Assembly (NCBI GenBank): GCA_027578815.1
Contig: JANBTH010000389.1
Span: 1-18,450 of the forward strand
From: Coemansia sp. RSA 1804
Taxonomy: Eukaryota; Kickxellomycota; Kickxellomycetes; Kickxellales; Kickxellaceae
DNA: 18,450 nt
Reading direction: 5' to 3'
The notes below the pieces were generated by a model. It did no database searches and was not told where the DNA came from. It saw nothing but the letters and a program-made list of their open reading frames with translations. Positions 1-7,459 of this stretch are shown here, piece after piece. Each line of letters starts with the position of its first letter. Position 1 is the stretch's first letter. Both the position numbers and the translations under genes were made by a program.

Positions 1-368
1 CTTTGTTTACGATTGTATTTTCTGCTTCATGGGCTGTGTATAGAAAAACGCCAGGGCTTTAAGCGGTTTTCAATTTTACGACAATTTTTTCCCGCTTTTA
101 CAAACACTAGAAGCTGTACTGTTTGTCGCTGGGTTTTTAGGAAAAAGAAGAAAAGCGCACATGCATTGTGACGAGTGAAAAAGCAGAAAAACAACAAAGC
201 GCTTGGCCCGCGTTTTGTATTGATACCAGAGAAGTTTTCTTTTCTTTTTCTTTCAATTTTATTATTCTTTTATGTTTGAATATACATACCTTATTGTTTA
301 GCCGGAGGAAACAAGGAGGGACAAAAACCCCCGCTGGAAACGTGCAAATAAGGGCAAAACCGACAATA
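1..368. other. Upstream spacer of the first GT-like gene
   Basis: AT-rich, with a pyrimidine tract at about 235-270 and a C-run just before the start codon at 369. The reading frame of the downstream gene stays open back to about 168, but that stretch has no in-frame ATG and resembles spacer in composition, so I treat it as promoter and 5' leader. No RNA gene or recognised motif was seen. Confidence 0.5.
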
Positions 369-1127
369 ATGCTTTCTCTAGTTCGCCACAAGCCCCCTTT
401 TAAAGTTGTTGGAGTGCTGGTGGTGCTTTTACTGACGCTGGGCACGGGTTACCACTATGTGAGCACATACATAGAAAGCCACAAATACTACACCCTCTAT
501 CTGTCTCATGTAAAGGAGCTGTACTCTTTAACGCCCGTTCGCGAGGCTCCAAAGGAGATAACATCGACAGTGTTTACGTTCCGTGACGACCGTAGTGGCA
601 AGTTCTTCGATGTCTTTGCTCTCCAGAAACGTGCCACAAAGTACTGCGATAAAGACAGCACCATAGACGGCTGCGATGTCAAGCTGCCAAACAACTATAA
701 TGTGGATACATTGTCGGCCAAGCTGGTGGATTCCCTGGAGCTCATGTGTAAAGAGCCAGTCAAAACTGATTTCTATGTCAAGATCGACGATGGTCTGATA
801 ATGCCGGACTCGATGCTTGAGGACGCTTTGCGGGCCATGGCGGCAACAGACTGCCAGGTCGCTGGAGGCATCGCAAAAAACTACGGGTTCTACTGGCCGC
901 TTGGACAGATATATATTTTCAAGCGAGCAATACTGGAAAGGATATGTGCAAGGTTCCCGGTTACAATGGATCTCTCAGCCAGCGAGGACATTACATTTGG
1001 CAAGCTAGTAAACTCGACAGACCAAAGCGTGTTTTGTAATATGGAAACCCCAAAGAACCACTGGTACAGACGCTACAAGGACCGCCGGGTAAGAATTGAC
1101 TATCTGAATAACAAGGCAATGCGGTGA
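369..1127 (+). CDS. GT31-like type II membrane glycosyltransferase homologue, copy 1 (likely inactive)
   Basis: A 252-aa protein. The ATG at 369 was chosen because it aligns with the other four copies, all of which start about seven residues before a basic pair and the membrane anchor. Residues 1-9 are basic and cytosolic, 11-31 form a hydrophobic anchor, 32-50 a short stalk, and about 52-245 the lumenal domain. The family's metal site, KIDDD in copies 2-5, reads KIDDG here (D140, D141, G142), and the SED-x-x-FG motif is kept at 205-211. Six cysteines shared by all copies are present. Other family positions are changed: FRDDRSGK for FRGDFSSD, VDTL for WGTL, and HWY for HWH. In GT-A enzymes the DxD motif binds Mn/UDP-sugar, so this copy may be a pseudoenzyme or partner subunit. 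GT31 membership is inferred from motif order. Its 3' end converges with the oxidoreductase gene, 78 bp away. Confidence 0.72.
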   Translation: MLSLVRHKPPFKVVGVLVVLLLTLGTGYHYVSTYIESHKYYTLYLSHVKELYSLTPVREAPKEITSTVFTFRDDRSGKFFDVFALQKRATKYCDKDSTIDGCDVKLPNNYNVDTLSAKLVDSLELMCKEPVKTDFYVKIDDGLIMPDSMLEDALRAMAATDCQVAGGIAKNYGFYWPLGQIYIFKRAILERICARFPVTMDLSASEDITFGKLVNSTDQSVFCNMETPKNHWYRRYKDRRVRIDYLNNKAMR

Positions 1128-1180
1128 CTACAAGTAGGACATTTTACTGTTTTCTATTTCTCTTGTGAAGCGCAGAACCA

Positions 1181-1186
1181 AATAAA
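1181..1186 (+). terminator. Poly(A) signal for GT-like copy 1
   Basis: AATAAA, followed by overlapping AATAAA-like repeats up to 1196, lies 54 bp after the stop codon. It falls in the 78-bp spacer shared with the converging oxidoreductase gene, so the two 3' ends must be very close or overlap. Confidence 0.5.
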
Positions 1187-1205
1187 TAAAATAAAAGCTA
1201 GAAAT

Positions 1206-2246
1206 CTAGAGCTTTGCCTTGATGACGCTCTTGCCAAAGTTCTTGCCCTCGTACAGATTAATAAGAGCGCGAGGCGCATTGTCCAGGCCCTCGGTCTGAT
1301 CAACCTTGTACTTTATCTTTCCTTCCTTGTAGAGCCTTGACACCTCGTTGAAAAAGTCGCTTTGCTCCTTGGTGTTGTAGTGGTCAAGGATAATGTAGCC
1401 CTGCACAGAAGCCTTCTTTGTGAGGATCCTAGTAAAGTTCTTCACACCGTACACCTGGTCGGGCGACGAAAGGTTGTACTGCGTGATTGCACCACAGACG
1501 ATGATGCGCGCAAACGGATTGATGTTGGCGAGCGCGCCGTCAAGGAAAGATCCACCAACATTGTCAAAGTAGATGTCAATGCCCTGCGGTGCAGCCTTCT
1601 TGATAGCTTCCGTGTAGTCTCCGCAGGTCTTGTAGTTGAATGCAACGTCAGCACCAAGACTCTTGACGTACTCGACCTTGTCATCGGAGCCAGCAACAGC
1701 AACAACTTTCAGGCCACGCGCCTTTGCCAGCTGCACAACCATCTGGCCAACGGCGCCGGATGCAGACGAAACAAGAATAGTCTCGCCGGCCTTGGGTTTG
1801 CCAATGACAACCAAGCCGTAGTACGCAGTGTACGAGGGCATGCTGAGAACGCCGACTAGCTCAAGAGGATCAATGTTTCCCTGGGCAGGCGGTTTGGTCA
1901 GCTCCTTTGCGCTGACAATGTACTCGGACTCCCATCTGCCGTTGTTATGCAGAGCAACCTCGCCCTCCTTAAAGTCCTTGCTGGCCGACGCAACCACCTT
2001 GCCGACTAGGAAATTGGTGATGATCTGTCCGACGGCGTAGCTATCCACGTAGCTGTCCTTGGTGCCCGAGATGCGGCCACGCTGGTAGGGATCCACCGAG
2101 TAGTAGAGAGGCTGGAGGAGCACCTGGCCTTCCTTGAGCTGGTCCTTGGTAGGCGCCGGAGCCTTTTCAACGCTAAAATCCGACTCCTTGAGATAACCAC
2201 CAGGAACGTGGTGCTTGAGCGCAACGCGTGTGACTTGAGAAGGCAT
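1206..2246 (-). CDS. NADPH-dependent oxidoreductase, MDR superfamily (LTB4DH / 2-alkenal reductase type)
   Basis: A 346-aa soluble protein of normal length for zinc-independent medium-chain reductases related to leukotriene B4 12-hydroxydehydrogenase / prostaglandin reductase and plant double-bond reductases. Family landmarks are YYSVDPYQRGRI at 48-59, GVLSMPSYTAYYGL at 132-145, the Rossmann glycine motif SGAVGQ at 163-168, the FDNVGG segment at 227-232 and CGAITQYN at 251-258. Catalytic-zinc ligands of alcohol dehydrogenases are absent, as expected. The family reduces alkenal/enone double bonds with NADPH in the cytosol, often in detoxification; the true substrate cannot be read from sequence. 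The ATG at 2246 is the first in frame, since an upstream in-frame extension begins only with TTG. It lies opposite and between two glycosyltransferase-like genes, with no evident functional link to them. Confidence 0.92.
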   Translation of the reverse strand: MPSQVTRVALKHHVPGGYLKESDFSVEKAPAPTKDQLKEGQVLLQPLYYSVDPYQRGRISGTKDSYVDSYAVGQIITNFLVGKVVASASKDFKEGEVALHNNGRWESEYIVSAKELTKPPAQGNIDPLELVGVLSMPSYTAYYGLVVIGKPKAGETILVSSASGAVGQMVVQLAKARGLKVVAVAGSDDKVEYVKSLGADVAFNYKTCGDYTEAIKKAAPQGIDIYFDNVGGSFLDGALANINPFARIIVCGAITQYNLSSPDQVYGVKNFTRILTKKASVQGYIILDHYNTKEQSDFFNEVSRLYKEGKIKYKVDQTEGLDNAPRALINLYEGKNFGKSVIKAKL

Positions 2247-2374
2247 CGTTTTTCTTACTGATACTAGTCGCTGTGTCCTTGAAGAATAATACAAAAGAAG
2301 TTTTTTCTTTTAATAAAATGTAGAGAAAAAAGGAAAGAAATGTTGCCAGGAGTAGGGAAGATTCAACGAGCGGT

Positions 2375-2384
2375 CTTTTATATA
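2375..2384 (-). promoter_or_regulatory. TATA box of the oxidoreductase gene
   Basis: Read on the minus strand this is TATATAAAAG, about 130 bp upstream of the ATG at 2246. That distance fits a fungal TATA box with a leader of about 100 nt. Confidence 0.5.
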
Positions 2385-3479
2385 TCCAGAGAAAAAACTA
2401 CAGCAGCAGCAATACTGGGAATATTATTTTGCCAATGCGCAGACAATATGGCGTAACCATTTTCATTGTGCTAGACGCATGAACTGTAGTACTCTTTCCT
2501 TTGTTTGTAATGGCAAACAATCTTTTTTATTTTACCTTTGTTCTGGCCAGCTGTTCTTATCATCATATTTTATTTCCATATTTCCGCACGGACTCTAATC
2601 TCCGGCAATTGTTGAAGAAAATGGACACTGAGAAGAGAGATGCTTGGGAAGGGTTACTAATCGGGTTCCAAACAATTGGAATACTTTAATATTGCTTAGT
2701 CGATCTTGATGCATGCTGCGGCTAAAACTCGCTGACTAATGCAACAAGAGATTGGTTATGAACTTGTTATTACTAAAGTTTGAGCGTGCCATCTTGTCAT
2801 TTTTTGCCAGGGATGGCAAGAGAAAAAGGAGGAAAAGAAGCAGATGGAACAATCACAAGCCATTAAATATCATTGTGATTTCATATTTCGGAGAACGGCC
2901 CTCGGCTTTGCATAAATACACATTTTTATCCTCCGATGGCAAAAAGGATCTAATTTATTGCGATATCAGCTAGCTGACAAATTCAGAATGTAACAGTATT
3001 TCATTTCAACTGAGAACGACATGCATCCGATCTTGCTTGTCAGCAGAATCGTATGGAACCATGCGTGATTTCCCAGGTATAATATATAAATTATTACTTG
3101 GGCGATACATATTCAGATCAAAGTAATTAACTATCAACAGTCTGTCAATAGCTAGTGACATCTCTGGTGCTGTTTGCAATGCCGTTTTTACTACCAAATT
3201 CCAGCTTCTTGTAGTTTAGTTTCCATACAAGAGTTTGCTGGAATCCTAACACGTGAGGGAGGATTTGCAAATAACGGAAAGAAATATTCTGCAAAAAAGT
3301 TTCCTGCTACAGTATATTCGCGTTCTTTTTCTTCATTCTAAAAAATTTATTCTGACGAGTTTCTCTTTCGTTTTTATCCTTTAGATCTCTTGTCAATACT
3401 CTTTGTGCATTATTTGTATAGCCTATATAATTCCATAATTAATCAACAGCTAGGATATACAGTGGTGAAAATAGAGGAA
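2385..3479. other. Gene-poor spacer between oxidoreductase and GT-like copy 2
   Basis: About 1.1 kb of AT-rich DNA with no recognised gene, RNA or mobile element. The longest ATG-initiated frame is 59 codons (2510-2689, plus strand). It has a hydrophobic N-terminus but resembles nothing I know and is probably chance. I looked for remnants of a sixth GT-like copy, using the DNA of the RATRYCD, KIDDD and WPLGQ segments, and saw none. Confidence 0.5.
3424..3430 (+). promoter_or_regulatory. TATA-like element before GT-like copy 2
   Basis: TATATAA, 50 bp before the ATG at 3480. The spacing would give a short leader. The match could be chance, because the surrounding DNA is very AT-rich. Confidence 0.3.
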
Positions 3480-4235
3480 ATGCTTACACTTTTACAACAC
3501 AAGGGTAAACTTATTGCGCTTGCAGTGCTATTGATGGTACTGACATCCAGCATAAGCTACCAGCTCATAAGTGTACGCAACGCCGCAAGAGAAAAGGCGG
3601 AAAAGGCGCTTTTGCCTTACGTGAGGGAGTTATATTCTTTGGAACCGGTCCGCGAGGCCCCAAAAAAGATAACATCGACTCTTTTCATGTTTCGTGGTGA
3701 CTTTAGCAGCGATCTGTTTGATGTTTTTGCATTGCAGAAGCGAGCCACTCGGTACTGCGATAACGATACCAGGGCAGACGGGTGCGACGTCAGACTGCCG
3801 AGAAACTACAAGTGGGGCACATTGTCGTCCAAGCTTGCGGATACTTTGGAGCTCATCTGCAAGGCTCCAGAGAAGACCGACTTTTACGTCAAGATTGACG
3901 ATGATCTGATAATGTCAGAGTCCAAGTTTGACGAGGTTTTGAAGATACTGTCTACAACAGACTGCCAGGTTGCTGGGGGCATTGCAAGGGACTACGGGTT
4001 CTACTGGCCGCTTGGACAGATGTATATTTTCAAGCGAGCAATACTGGAGCAGATCTGCGCAAAGCTTCCTGTTGAAAAACTATTCCATCCCCACGAAGAC
4101 ATTGCCTTTGGCAGCTTTTTGAACTCTACGGACAAAAGCATGTTTTGCAACTTGAACTTTCCACCGAACCACTGGCACAGAAAGTACAAGGATCGGAGGC
4201 TTCAAATTAAGTTTTTCAAGCAGCAAAACAAATGA
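3480..4235 (+). CDS. GT31-like type II membrane glycosyltransferase, copy 2
   Basis: A 251-aa protein. The ATG at 3480 matches the start of its paralogues; the frame is open further upstream but without an ATG. Residues 10-31 are the membrane anchor, followed by a short charged stalk (33-45) rich in Ala, Arg, Lys and Glu. The catalytic-type domain begins at about 51. It contains FRGDFSSD (71-78), RATRYCD (88-94), WGTLSSKL (112-119), the complete metal site KIDDD (138-142), YWPLGQMYIF (175-184) and HED-x-x-FG (205-211), where the other copies have SED. This matches the order of GT31 motifs (W...C, then DDD, then EDV-x-x-G). A role in transferring a sugar to glycan or protein in the Golgi lumen is inferred; donor and acceptor are unknown. 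It is the first of four directly tandem copies and ends in a KQQN tail shared with copy 3. Confidence 0.75.
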   Translation: MLTLLQHKGKLIALAVLLMVLTSSISYQLISVRNAAREKAEKALLPYVRELYSLEPVREAPKKITSTLFMFRGDFSSDLFDVFALQKRATRYCDNDTRADGCDVRLPRNYKWGTLSSKLADTLELICKAPEKTDFYVKIDDDLIMSESKFDEVLKILSTTDCQVAGGIARDYGFYWPLGQMYIFKRAILEQICAKLPVEKLFHPHEDIAFGSFLNSTDKSMFCNLNFPPNHWHRKYKDRRLQIKFFKQQNK

Positions 4236-4655
4236 TAATATGGACCACAACGCATTATCTGTAACTGCTATTTCGATTTCTCGCATGTGACGGGTGGGCC
4301 AGATGTTGCTTTTGTTTCTGTGAAGCCTATTTCTTGGAGCTTTTATTTGATTATCCTTGTTATGATTGAGTGGGCGGAAAAATAAAGTGAAAAGTCTAGA
4401 AACAACAACACAGCGCCTATGCAAGCTGTGTGGTGTGACGAAAGAAAACAAAATGTATTGGCTAAAACCCCCAGTCAACGGCCTGAACCATATTCAGAAG
4501 AAAAGGAGAAAGCAGAGAATTCCACGCTATTTTCAACTCGCTTGTATTTATTCTTGCCTACATTTTCCTTTTCATTTTTGCACATATACAACAATTATAT
4601 CTTTTCTAGCTATTACTGTAATGTTATAGACACTCACATATCAGCGGCCACAACA
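4236..4655. other. Spacer between GT-like copies 2 and 3
   Basis: 420 bp carrying the 3' end of copy 2 and the promoter of copy 3. The block near 4400-4417 (AAACAACAACACAGCGCC) and AAAACCCCC near 4464 have counterparts upstream of copy 1. An ATG at 4419 is in frame with copy 3; see that entry. No other gene was seen. Confidence 0.5.
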
Positions 4656-5423
4656 ATGTTCTTTTGCATTCGCCGGAAAGGCATGATGATTATTACTGCC
4701 GCCTTGGCCACAATCCTGTTGATTCTTGGCATTGTCTACTACTTTGTGAGCGCACACATCGCTGCAGAGGCTGCACTAGAAAGATACCAGATACCGCTTC
4801 TGCCACATGTAAGAAACATGTATTCGATGAAGCGGGTTCGCGAGGCTCCAAAGGAGATAACATCGACGGTATTCATGCTCCGGGGCGACTTTAGCAGCGA
4901 CTTTTACGATCTCTTTGCGCTGCAGAAGCGGGCCACTCGGTACTGCGATAACGATACCAAGGCAGACGGATGCGATGTCAAGTTGCCGAGGAGCTACAGG
5001 TGGGGCACGCTGTCTTCCAAGCTGGTGGATGCGCTGGAGCTCATGTGCAAGGAGCCAGTCAAGACCGACTTTTACGCCAAGATCGACGACGACCTGATCA
5101 TGTCCGAATCAAAGTTCGATGACGCCCTGCGGGTGATGGCCGAGACCGACTGCCAAGTCTCTGGAGGCATCGCAAGGGACTACGGGTTCTACTGGCCGCT
5201 TGGGCAGATATACATCTTCAAGCGAGCTATACTGGAGAAGATATGTGCAAGGTTCCCGGTCACGATATCCCTTCCAGGCAGCGAGGACATTTCGTTTGGA
5301 AAGCTGATAAACTCAACGGACCGCGACATGTTCTGTAATCTGCACGGACGAGATAACCACTGGCACAGACAATACAAGGACGACCACCTGCGGATCAAGT
5401 ACTACAAGCAGCAGAACCATTGA
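4656..5423 (+). CDS. GT31-like type II membrane glycosyltransferase, copy 3
   Basis: A 255-aa protein from the ATG at 4656, chosen by alignment with paralogues. An in-frame ATG at 4419 would add 79 residues of Tyr/Phe/Ser-rich sequence that no other copy has. Anchor at about 10-31; short stalk with Ala/Glu at 33-45. The domain from about 55 keeps every family landmark: RGDFSSD (76-82), RATRYCD (92-98), WGTLSSKL (116-123), KIDDD (142-146), YWPLGQIYIF (179-188), SED-x-x-FG (209-215) and NHWH (234-237). The six shared cysteines are present. By motif order it is a putative Golgi glycosyltransferase of GT31 type. It shares ICARFPVT and the KEPVKTDFY segment with copy 1 and the YCDND and KQQN segments with copy 2, so it looks like the array's least specialised member. 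A 14-bp perfect palindrome overlaps the last base of its stop codon. Confidence 0.77.
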   Translation: MFFCIRRKGMMIITAALATILLILGIVYYFVSAHIAAEAALERYQIPLLPHVRNMYSMKRVREAPKEITSTVFMLRGDFSSDFYDLFALQKRATRYCDNDTKADGCDVKLPRSYRWGTLSSKLVDALELMCKEPVKTDFYAKIDDDLIMSESKFDDALRVMAETDCQVSGGIARDYGFYWPLGQIYIFKRAILEKICARFPVTISLPGSEDISFGKLINSTDRDMFCNLHGRDNHWHRQYKDDHLRIKYYKQQNH

Positions 5424-5436
5424 TACCGATCGGTAT
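5423..5436. repeat. 14-bp perfect palindrome at the end of GT-like copy 3
   Basis: ATACCGATCGGTAT reads the same on both strands and begins on the last base of the copy 3 stop codon. Its core CCG-N2-CGG is the kind of everted CGG pair some Zn2Cys6 factors bind. No function is shown. Confidence 0.6.
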
Positions 5437-5466
5437 GTGCGGGTTTGCAAACAATGCTGTGAGTTC

Positions 5467-5472
5467 AATAAA
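5467..5472 (+). terminator. Poly(A) signal for GT-like copy 3
   Basis: AATAAA 43 bp after the stop codon of copy 3, the only such hexamer in the first part of this spacer. Confidence 0.5.
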
Positions 5473-5915
5473 GCAATGGATGAAACTGCCAGTGGCTTTG
5501 TCATTTGCTCAACCGAGCTTTTCCCTGGCTGTAAAGCTCAGCCAGTAAGAGAAAGAAAAAACAATACCTCTTTTTCCCCCGCTGTGGTGAGATCGCCCCC
5601 CCACCACCACCACTTCTATTTACAGGACATAAAAGCGGCATGCTTAATGTGGCCATCTCATCTGCTCCTTATTCCGGGTTCCTTTCACTGCTGGCCTGCG
5701 AACTGGAAGATTTGCACCCACTGTTTGTGAATGAGAGAGAAAGAGCGTATCTTCATGCATGTGTGGCAAAGACCTCTTTAACGTCCTGTTTTCATGTATC
5801 TGGAATTTTGTGTTTTCTTTTCCGTTGATTTTTTTTGCTATTTTTTGCTATACTTTTTTCCCACTATCCAAAAACCCTTTATTTGCTGCTAGTGCTGCTG
5901 CTACTGCCATAGATA
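5473..5915. other. Spacer between GT-like copies 3 and 4
   Basis: Contains a C-rich run followed by CCA repeats near 5596-5612, a T-rich tract with a direct repeat of TTTTTGCTA near 5829-5849, and a GCT-rich stretch just before the start codon of copy 4. No coding sequence or RNA gene was recognised. Confidence 0.5.
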
Positions 5916-6881
5916 ATGATTACCTTTACACGTTACAGAACCACAGTCATTGTGGTGGTCATTGTTCTGGCCCTTCTGACGTTTAACACAAGCTATCGCT
6001 ACGTCAATAGCCCTGGCAACGAGTCGCAGCCAGATCCAAAGACTGAGCCAAGCCCCAAGCCTGCACCCGAGCCAGTGCAGCAGCCGGTGCCCGAGCCAGC
6101 GGAGAAGCCAGCGGAGAAGCCAGCAGAAGATAAGCCAGCAGAAAAGCCAGTGGAGAAGCCGGCAGAGAAGCCGGCAGAAAAGCCAGCAGAGAAGCCCGCG
6201 GAGAAACCAGCGGAGAAGCCAGCATCAAAGCCGGCGCCAGACCCACCACGCCTGGCCAGACCAGCCGAGCTGTTCTCGCTCAAGCCGGTTCGCGAGGCGC
6301 CCGAGAAGATAACGTCAACGATATTCATGTTCCGCGGAGACTTCAGCAGCGACCTGTACGATCTCTTTGCGCTGCAGAAGCGGGCCACGCGGTACTGCGA
6401 CAAGGACACCACGGTGGACGGGTGCGATGTGAAGCTGCAAAAGAACTACAAGTGGGGCACGCTCTCGTCCAAGCTGGTGGATGCGCTGGAGCTCATGTGC
6501 AACGAGCCGGTCAAGACTGATTTCTACGCCAAGATCGACGACGATCTGATCATGGCAGAGTCCAAGTTCGATGAGGTGCTGAGGACCATGGCTGCAACAG
6601 ACTGCCAGGTCGCCGGCGGCATCATTCCGAGCCGCAACTACTACTGGCCCCTTGGACAGGTGTATATTTTTAAGCGCGCGATGCTCGAGAAGATCTGCAA
6701 GCTGTATCCTATTACCTGGAGCCTCCATTCCAGCGAGGACATTACGTTTGGACGGCTGCTGAATATCTCGGATACGAGCATGTTCTGCAATCTGAATAAG
6801 CCCGACAACCACTGGCATATCAACTACAAGGACCGTCGGTTTGAGCTGAACTACTTTACTCAGCACAATGAGCGGAAATGA
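5916..6881 (+). CDS. GT31-like type II membrane glycosyltransferase with PAEK-repeat stalk, copy 4
   Basis: The longest copy, at 321 aa. Basic N-terminus, anchor at about 9-28, then an extended stalk at about 33-115. This is first Pro/Glu/Lys/Gln-rich and then, at 61-104, a run of about eleven Pro-Ala-Glu-Lys type units. The conserved domain starts at about 118 and holds RGDFSSD (140-146), RATRYCD (156-162), WGTLSSKL (180-187), KIDDD (206-210), YYWPLGQVYIF (242-252), SED-x-x-FG (273-279) and NHWH (298-301). The loop after GGI reads IPSRN instead of the ARDYG type. The stalk is proline-broken, highly charged and probably stiff, so it would hold the domain far from the membrane or mediate binding. 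Codon use is GC-rich compared with copies 1 and 2. It is closest to copy 5 (shared YPIT, LHSSEDITFGRLLN and FTQHNE). The activity is inferred, not proven. Confidence 0.77.
   Translation: MITFTRYRTTVIVVVIVLALLTFNTSYRYVNSPGNESQPDPKTEPSPKPAPEPVQQPVPEPAEKPAEKPAEDKPAEKPVEKPAEKPAEKPAEKPAEKPAEKPASKPAPDPPRLARPAELFSLKPVREAPEKITSTIFMFRGDFSSDLYDLFALQKRATRYCDKDTTVDGCDVKLQKNYKWGTLSSKLVDALELMCNEPVKTDFYAKIDDDLIMAESKFDEVLRTMAATDCQVAGGIIPSRNYYWPLGQVYIFKRAMLEKICKLYPITWSLHSSEDITFGRLLNISDTSMFCNLNKPDNHWHINYKDRRFELNYFTQHNERK
6096..6227 (+). repeat. 12-bp in-frame minisatellite encoding the PAEK stalk
   Basis: About eleven units close to CCAGCAGAGAAG, each coding Pro-Ala-Glu-Lys, with third-base changes (gag/gaa, gcg/gca) and one unit carrying an extra Asp codon. 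Because units are whole multiples of three, length changes keep the frame. Copies 1-3 lack it, so it arose or expanded after duplication. Confidence 0.9.
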
Positions 6882-7459
6882 AAAAAACCCTTCCTCATTT
6901 ACCATTCTCCTTTTTAAAACCCTTCTTTTTTTCTTCAATTGAGATTATTCTTGGAACAAAAGAAAGCCAAGAACATCCTTGGTTATCCAAAGCGACTAGT
7001 GCTGCAGGTCTGAACTGTTATTGTTTTTGGCGTTTATTCTGGTGTGATATCTGGAAAAAGGAAACTTCTGCTTTAACGAGATGCGCTCTCACTTTTATGA
7101 CGTTGAAGATCCTTCGTTTTCTTCTTTATTTGTATTTCTATTGGCCTTGTACTACTTTGCTCAAAGCCAGCCTCTTGGGAAAAAAGTGATGGAATAAATG
7201 GATTTCCCCTTGCTTTCTATTTTTCCCTGTTAATTTTTTAAAAGGAAAAATAGCAAATGTTTCCTAGCAATTTCTGCAACCTTGAGCGGATTTCGCTAAA
7301 GCTTTAAAGGGAATGGGTTTCTTGTTTATTCTTTCCCAGTTATGCTTTCATTTCCCAACAATATAATTCCCTTTTATTTTATATTATTTCAAGACGGTGG
7401 TATCAGACACCAAATAATAGAGGGAAAAAGGCATCAGTAGGTTTACGGGGTTGAGTATA
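6882..7459. other. Spacer between GT-like copies 4 and 5
   Basis: 578 bp of T/A-rich DNA with no recognised gene. An open frame runs from the copy 4 stop to about 7189, but its translation is low-complexity and matches nothing known. The main structural feature is a perfect 10-bp inverted repeat at 7217-7253. Confidence 0.5.
7217..7253. repeat. Inverted repeat, 10-bp arms, 17-nt spacer
   Basis: CTATTTTTCC at 7217-7226 pairs exactly with GGAAAAATAG at 7244-7253. It lies about 340 bp after copy 4 and 210 bp before copy 5. It could be a hairpin in a transcript end or a pair of binding sites; in such A/T-rich DNA chance is also possible. Confidence 0.5.

Noticed and set aside
2510..2689. A 59-codon ORF with a hydrophobic start in the large spacer
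   Set aside because: No similarity to anything recognised, AT-rich composition like the spacer, and no clear promoter.
3006..3197. A 63-codon minus-strand frame in the large spacer
   Set aside because: It begins with TTG, not ATG, and resembles nothing known.
3706..3714. RGD tripeptide in FRGDFSSD of copies 2-5 as an integrin-type adhesion motif
   Set aside because: It lies inside the predicted catalytic domain of a Golgi-type protein and is part of a longer conserved motif; adhesion is not supported.
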